From: Cyanobacteria bacterium REEB67
GTDB taxonomy: Bacteria; Cyanobacteriota; Vampirovibrionia; Obscuribacterales; Obscuribacteraceae
Length of the DNA stretch: 64,000 bases
Assembly: GCA_018971775.1 (NCBI GenBank)
Contig: JAGXAB010000003.1
Span: forward strand, 1 to 64,000
Direction of reading: 5' to 3'
Shown one piece after another: positions 59,901 to 64,000 of the stretch (its first letter is position 1; each line of letters starts with the position of its first letter). The notes under the pieces were generated by a model. That model ran no database searches and was not told the origin of the DNA. It saw only the letters and a list, made by a program, of their open reading frames with translations. Made by a program: the position numbers and the translations under genes.

Positions 59901-60716
59901 TCCGCCGGCCGGTCCTGATAAAATGGCATCCTTTCCGGAAAAGTGGGCGGCGGTGGTGAGGCCGCCGTCGGATTTCATAAAATACATGGGCGTATTTTTG
60001 AAATCGCTGCTGACGCGCTCGAGATAGCGTTGCAGAGGCGGCGTCAAATAGGCATCGACTAGAGTCGTGTCACCACGGCTGACATAGCGGACAAGACCGC
60101 TGCATCGATGAGATAGGCTCACCTGCTCGAAACCTAGTGCTCTGGCGACGGCGGCGCAGGCGACTTCGTGCGCGGGAAATTTGTAACCGTGCATGAAAAC
60201 CACAGCCACGGACTTTAGGCCGCGAGCGAAAGATTGCTGCAGAAGCTCTCTGGCCAGTTGCTCGGGGAAGGGGCTGAGCTCGTGACCATCTTTGTCGAAG
60301 CGACAGTCGAGCTCGATTACTTCGCAGAATAGAGGCGGCGGTTTTTCGATATGCAGGGCAAAAATATCGGGACGGCTTTGATAGCCGATCGTCAGGGCAT
60401 CACCGAAGCCGCTGTTGGTGACAAGCACGGTCGGCTCGCCGCGCCTCTCAAGCAGGGCATTTGTCGCCACTGTCGTACCCAGGCGCACTTCTTCGATGAA
60501 AATTTTGCGGTTCGGATTTTCTTTTTGCAGATCGTCGACGATGCGAGCGACGGCAAGCGCTGCCGGATCTTTTTCCGTCTCGCTGACCGGCCCGGATGTA
60601 CTGGTTGAAAGTGCTTTGCTTACAAGCGATCGGCCATCACCGGTCAGTGCCACCACGTCGGTAAAGGTGCCACCACGATCGATAAATACACGCAGTTTCA
60701 GAGGCGGGAAGTCCAT
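56979..60716 (-). CDS. Fused hydantoinase A/B, 5-oxoprolinase family protein
   Basis: 1245 aa; [67 protein letters not shown]. Confidence 0.93.
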   Translation of the reverse strand: MDFPPLKLRVFIDRGGTFTDVVALTGDGRSLVSKALSTSTSGPVSETEKDPAALAVARIVDDLQKENPNRKIFIEEVRLGTTVATNALLERRGEPTVLVTNSGFGDALTIGYQSRPDIFALHIEKPPPLFCEVIELDCRFDKDGHELSPFPEQLARELLQQSFARGLKSVAVVFMHGYKFPAHEVACAAVARALGFEQVSLSHRCSGLVRYVSRGDTTLVDAYLTPPLQRYLERVSSDFKNTPMYFMKSDGGLTTAAHFSGKDAILSGPAGGVLGAVAVARAHQQDQALTVVGFDMGGTSTDVSYYRGVLEKQMQCTIAGVRLTTPMVAVHTVAAGGGSVLHCDGKRFLVGPQSAGANPGPACYGRGGPATITDANLLLGRLSPEHFPRLFGPQGNGPLERLAAEKRFAEIVEQLQTNSEASKQAEIASPYKRSEAVADGFLTVAVEKMAQAIAAITLQKGHDVRGATMVAFGGAGGQQACAIAERLQIKKILLSPMAGVLSAYGIGATTLSESRQKTIAAPLSAEILKAVLDTCHEMEAECLAVLGPASQFKRRLGLAYKGSDTTLWVDYDTDAASITRNFCHEHQKLFGFTFEGDAAIIIESVLIESSTPPRHSSQLASERNNGKKSAHALVPADAAHATDRYTGQPWKIYYGGEMLAARLFQRSMLAINQWIAGPALITEEISTTVVDPGWQARLLEDGCLLLSRDQEGDGALPSPLLSNGLGKAPGKADPVMLELFNNIFMSIAEEMGLTLQKVSHSVNIKERLDFSCALFDEQGRLIANAPHIPVHLGSMGDSVASLLRDRGLELAAGQAYVLNNPYNGGTHLPDMTVISPIFSRENPEQLLFFVGSRGHHADIGGITPGSMPASSRHIEEEGVLFDNLKVLADGRFLEEDFVAALSTARYPARNIAQNIKDLQAQIAANNKGCDALYKTIDRYGLDTVRAYMAFVRQNAADEIASILAVLPSGKAICAMDDGSEIHVKVSVDQAKRRATIDFTGTSPQADNNLNAPLAVTRAAVLYVFRTLSRSEIPLNDGCSEPLDLIVPEGCLLNPRCPAAVVAGNVETSQVVVDALYQAIGALAGSQGTMNNFTFGDAEHQYYETIAGGSGAGPGFSGCDAVQTHMTNSRLTDPEILEERFPVILEEFSIRRHSGGSGQFTGGCGTRRRIRFLKGMSATILSNRRKSGAPGLNGGGAGAPGANYLVDANGAVTALASTDTVEVKAGETIVIETPGGGGANLPKTID

Positions 60717-60752
60717 GGCGAACAGGATAACACGCTTTGGAGCGCGAGGCGC

Positions 60753-61523
60753 TCAGGCGGCCGGACGAGCCAGACCTCTGGCCTCGAGCTTCTCCTGCAG
60801 GCGAGCTACGGCCTCGTCGTAATTTTGCGGAGCGAAAAAATCGGCATATTCGGCCAGTAGATCCGGCCTTGTGTTGACCGATCTGCTGCGCATCTGATCC
60901 AGCCAGACTTTTTTGACGTGGGGGCTTAGCGCCTCCACCAGTCGGTCCGGATCATGCGGCAAGAGCGGCGCAATCGAGGCGTAGACGCGGATACCGGCAT
61001 CAGTCAGGGCCTCAATCAACTGCAATCTCCGGGTGATGCTCGGGGCCATCGGTTCAAATTTGCGGCTGATTGCATCGCTGTCGGTGGTGATTGAAACGCC
61101 GACCGAGAGCCTCTCTCCAAATGCCTTGAGCAGGTCGAGGTCGTCTAGAATCAAATGGCTGCGGGTATGCATCGTGATTTTGGCAGGCTGGTATTTGAGC
61201 AGCTCGGTGAGACAGGCACGGCTGAGGCGATATTTGAGCTCTAAGTATTGATAGGGATCGGTGGCCGAGCTAAAAAATATGCCGGCGCCGAAGACGAGGG
61301 CCCGCTCTTTGCGAATCAAAGCGGCGGCATTGGTTTTCACCTCCACCCATTCGCCCCATTCTTTGTAATCGTGTTTTGAGGGAAATTTCGGCACGTAACA
61401 ATAGGAGCATTTGAAGGCGCAGCCGGCATAGGGATTTAGCGAAAAGTTATAACCGCCCGAAAGTGAGCCAAACTTTTGCGGGGTTAGTATAGACTTGGCT
61501 GTGACTTCGGTTACTCTTGCCAT
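60753..61523 (-). CDS. SPL-like radical SAM protein
   Basis: NPYAGCAFKCSYCYVPKF; FFSSATDPYQYLELKYRLSRACLTEL. Confidence 0.9.
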   Translation of the reverse strand: MARVTEVTAKSILTPQKFGSLSGGYNFSLNPYAGCAFKCSYCYVPKFPSKHDYKEWGEWVEVKTNAAALIRKERALVFGAGIFFSSATDPYQYLELKYRLSRACLTELLKYQPAKITMHTRSHLILDDLDLLKAFGERLSVGVSITTDSDAISRKFEPMAPSITRRLQLIEALTDAGIRVYASIAPLLPHDPDRLVEALSPHVKKVWLDQMRSRSVNTRPDLLAEYADFFAPQNYDEAVARLQEKLEARGLARPAA

Positions 61524-61635
61524 ATATACAATATACCATATAAATGTATGGTGGGCCGTAAGTTTCTGGGCGCTCTGTCGCCTTTACTTCAGCCGCTCTT
61601 TTTAATGGACGCTCTTTCTCACAGGTGCTAGGACA

Positions 61636-62238
61636 ATGGACGCAAGCGAAAGCCAGGTTGTAGTTTCATCTTCTTCCAGAGGTCGCGATGCCGACATCGT
61701 CTCCTGGCAGGCTCTCAGTGAAGAGGCCTATAAGGCTTTTGAAAGGAAACGCTATGTCCAGGCTGAGGAAAGATTTCAAGATGCGCTCAAGCTGGCCGAA
61801 GGTCTGACCACCGCCAAGCACGCCGCTAAAGCCGCCTCGCCGGAGGATCGGCAGGATTTCGAACGTCTGACCAAGAGTTTGAATAACCTGGCTGCTCTCT
61901 ATCATTTGCAGGGTAAGTACGAAATGGCCGAAGCGATGTACGACCGTTGTCTCGATCTCAAGCTCGACCTTTACGGAGATGATCACCTGGAAGTGGCGGT
62001 CAACCTGCACAACCTGGCTGCTTTGCAGTGCGCCAAGTTGCGCTGGGAAAAGGCGGAGATACTCTACACCCGCGCCCTTGAAATCAGAGAAAAACACCTC
62101 GGCAACGAGCATGCTGATTTGATGCCGATTTTGAAAAACTATGCGATCATGCTGCGCAAAATCAAGCGCGACGACGAAGCGCAGGCGATGGAAGAAAGAA
62201 AGAGCCGCATCGAAAGTCTCGTTGCCGCAGCTAAGTAG
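61636..62238 (+). CDS. TPR-repeat protein (kinesin-light-chain type)
   Basis: ALYHLQGKYEMAEAMYDRCLDLKLDLYGDDHLEVAVNLHNLAALQ...ALEIREKHLGNEHADLMPILKNYA. Confidence 0.85.
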   Translation: MDASESQVVVSSSSRGRDADIVSWQALSEEAYKAFERKRYVQAEERFQDALKLAEGLTTAKHAAKAASPEDRQDFERLTKSLNNLAALYHLQGKYEMAEAMYDRCLDLKLDLYGDDHLEVAVNLHNLAALQCAKLRWEKAEILYTRALEIREKHLGNEHADLMPILKNYAIMLRKIKRDDEAQAMEERKSRIESLVAAAK

Positions 62239-62273
62239 AGAGCGGAAAAAGGTCTCTATTTATCCGGAGCTGA

Positions 62274-64000
62274 TCAGACGCCGGCGATCGGCAGGGTGAA
62301 GTAAGTAATCGTGCCGCGACCGGCTTCCGATTCGGCCCAGATTTTGCCGCCCAGGCGCTCGACATTGTTGCGGGCCAGGTACATGGCCAGGCGCGAGCCA
62401 TAGGTGTCTTGAGCGTGTCTGCCTTCGATGTAGCCGACGAACATATCGGCGATTTCCTGCTCGGGCAGGGCCGGTCCGGAGCTCGATACGCCGATGCGCA
62501 TCTCCTGACCGCGGGAGAGGCTTTCGACACGCACGCGTCCACCGGCCGAGGTGATCTCGATCATGCGTTCGAGGACCTGTAAGAGGATGCCGGTAATCGC
62601 TTCTTTATTGCCGGAAATATTGGGCAGACCGGTGACTGTCTTGTAATCGAGCATGAGCTGCCGTTCTCTGGCCAGAGGCGTGACCTCTTGCAGGCAGTCT
62701 GCGACCAGTCGCGAAATCGTAATCTGTTCTTTTTGCGGCACCGCCGGTGGTGGTACGAAGCCGCCGTACATCATCAGCAAGTTGTCGACTAGCAAAATCA
62801 ATTGTTGATACTGACCGTGCAGATCGTTCAGGGCCTGACCGGTGGAGGGTGGCACTGGACCGGCGGCGTTGGCCATGATTGCCGACCATCCGCCTTCCGC
62901 TTGCGTCAGCGGCGCGCGGATATTTTCTTGCAGCATATTGATGATTTCCTGCCGCAGGTGAGCGTTCTCACTGCGCAAGGATTTGTCGCGCAAAACCATT
63001 ATGTAGCCCTGGATATTGCTGTCGTCTCCGGAGAGCGGCTGCAGATGCGCCAGGACGTCGACTTTTTTCTCGCCGTTCTTGTGCCAGATTACGCCTTCCG
63101 GATAAAACTGACTGATCAGGGCGTGCGGGTCGCCGCCGTGCTGAGCAAAAGCGTGTCCCTGAGATTGCGAGGTCGGCAGTTCACCGGGTTTGCGGACTAG
63201 GTCGAAGCACATCAGACCGGCGATTTCGCCTTCACTGCCGCCGTACCAGCTGAGGAAGACCGGATTGGCGTGGAGGATGTTGCCGTACTGATCGAGGACG
63301 AGGAAGCCTTCGGTCGAGCTCTGCAAGACTGCGTCCAGTTGCTGTTGGACGATGATTGCCTGGCGCGTCGCCTGGTTCATCTGTCCTTTGTATTCGGCGA
63401 TTTGCTTGGCCTGGTGCGCGATATTGCGGTTGAGCAGATCGGCTTGCTGGTTGGATTGTTCGGCCAGGCTGATTTTTTCTTTGACGCTTTCGGCTTGTTT
63501 GTTGAGCTGGACTTTTAAACTCTGGGTGGTGGAGCGCATCGAGAGCACGGCCGTGTCGATCAGTTCGCCTAAGACAAGCCAGTCGCCGCTCAAGCTCTCG
63601 AGGGGAGGAATGACCGATTTGTTGTTACCGATGTCGCGGGTGCGTTTGATCAAAAAGCGCAGTGGTCCATCCACAGATCCTGTCGCCCAGCTCGTCAGGC
63701 CGAAGCCGACCAGTACACCGACCAGCCCGACCAGACCGCCCAGGGCCGTCGTTTCGAAAACTTTGGAAAATTCGCTCGGTACATCTTTAGCAATCAAAAT
63801 GTAGGCGATTACATCTTCTCTGTCCTGGGCTGTCAGTTGGAAAGTACGCCACCAGGCAAAATCGCGCTCGAAGCCGAGGGTGGGAGCAAAGAAGCGGGCC
63901 AAGCCGTCCAGGCTGAAGTCGATACCGCCTTTGCTTTTCGAGCCGGATTCATCGAGTGCCCATTTCGGTATCGATTTGTCCAGACCGTTATTGTTGAGCG
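62274..64000 (-). CDS. PAS-containing histidine-kinase-like membrane protein (degenerate; 5' end beyond window)
   Basis: HAMP/PAS-like segment, C-terminal AQDTYGSRLAMYLARNNVERLGGKIWAESEAGRGTITYFTLP; frame stays open to the window edge (LDKSIPKWALDESGSKSKGGIDFSLDGLARFF). Confidence 0.75.
   Translation of the reverse strand, partial: LNNNGLDKSIPKWALDESGSKSKGGIDFSLDGLARFFAPTLGFERDFAWWRTFQLTAQDREDVIAYILIAKDVPSEFSKVFETTALGGLVGLVGVLVGFGLTSWATGSVDGPLRFLIKRTRDIGNNKSVIPPLESLSGDWLVLGELIDTAVLSMRSTTQSLKVQLNKQAESVKEKISLAEQSNQQADLLNRNIAHQAKQIAEYKGQMNQATRQAIIVQQQLDAVLQSSTEGFLVLDQYGNILHANPVFLSWYGGSEGEIAGLMCFDLVRKPGELPTSQSQGHAFAQHGGDPHALISQFYPEGVIWHKNGEKKVDVLAHLQPLSGDDSNIQGYIMVLRDKSLRSENAHLRQEIINMLQENIRAPLTQAEGGWSAIMANAAGPVPPSTGQALNDLHGQYQQLILLVDNLLMMYGGFVPPPAVPQKEQITISRLVADCLQEVTPLARERQLMLDYKTVTGLPNISGNKEAITGILLQVLERMIEITSAGGRVRVESLSRGQEMRIGVSSSGPALPEQEIADMFVGYIEGRHAQDTYGSRLAMYLARNNVERLGGKIWAESEAGRGTITYFTLPIAGV

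Overview
This 64 kb window looks like a bacterial chromosome segment. Most of it is ordinary dense coding; the DUF2103-like gene and overall gene style suggest, by inference only, a cyanobacterial/Melainabacteria-type (Obscuribacter-like) genome. I see no rRNA, tRNA, CRISPR array or intact transposase. Main modules: a TolC-like outer-membrane protein; a receptor-like Ser/Thr kinase; an RND efflux pump plus adaptor; a xanthine dehydrogenase operon (small subunit, large subunit, XdhC); a zinc-ribbon repeat protein; paired SAF-like membrane proteins; a kynurenine-pathway operon (HAAO, ACMSD, kynureninase, KMO); an accessory AT-richer patch at about 37.5-40.6 kb with a secreted calpain-like protease, small secreted peptides and a HipA-motif relic; a TetR and slipin region; a molybdopterin operon (moaD, moaE, moaA, moaCB fusion, moeA); an S9 peptidase; a fused 5-oxoprolinase; and a degenerate sensor kinase running off the right edge. 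Leads I would follow first: near-identical promoter/operators before each gene of the RND pump, one embedded in the pump's own stop region; the kynurenine operon; the secreted calpain and HipA-relic patch; recurrent in-frame 12-bp triplications and a (CAT)10/(CTT)11 tract in XdhC; and 41-42 bp phased TTGTTCGATA repeats. Everything is by-eye reading plus the ORF track; no homology search was run.
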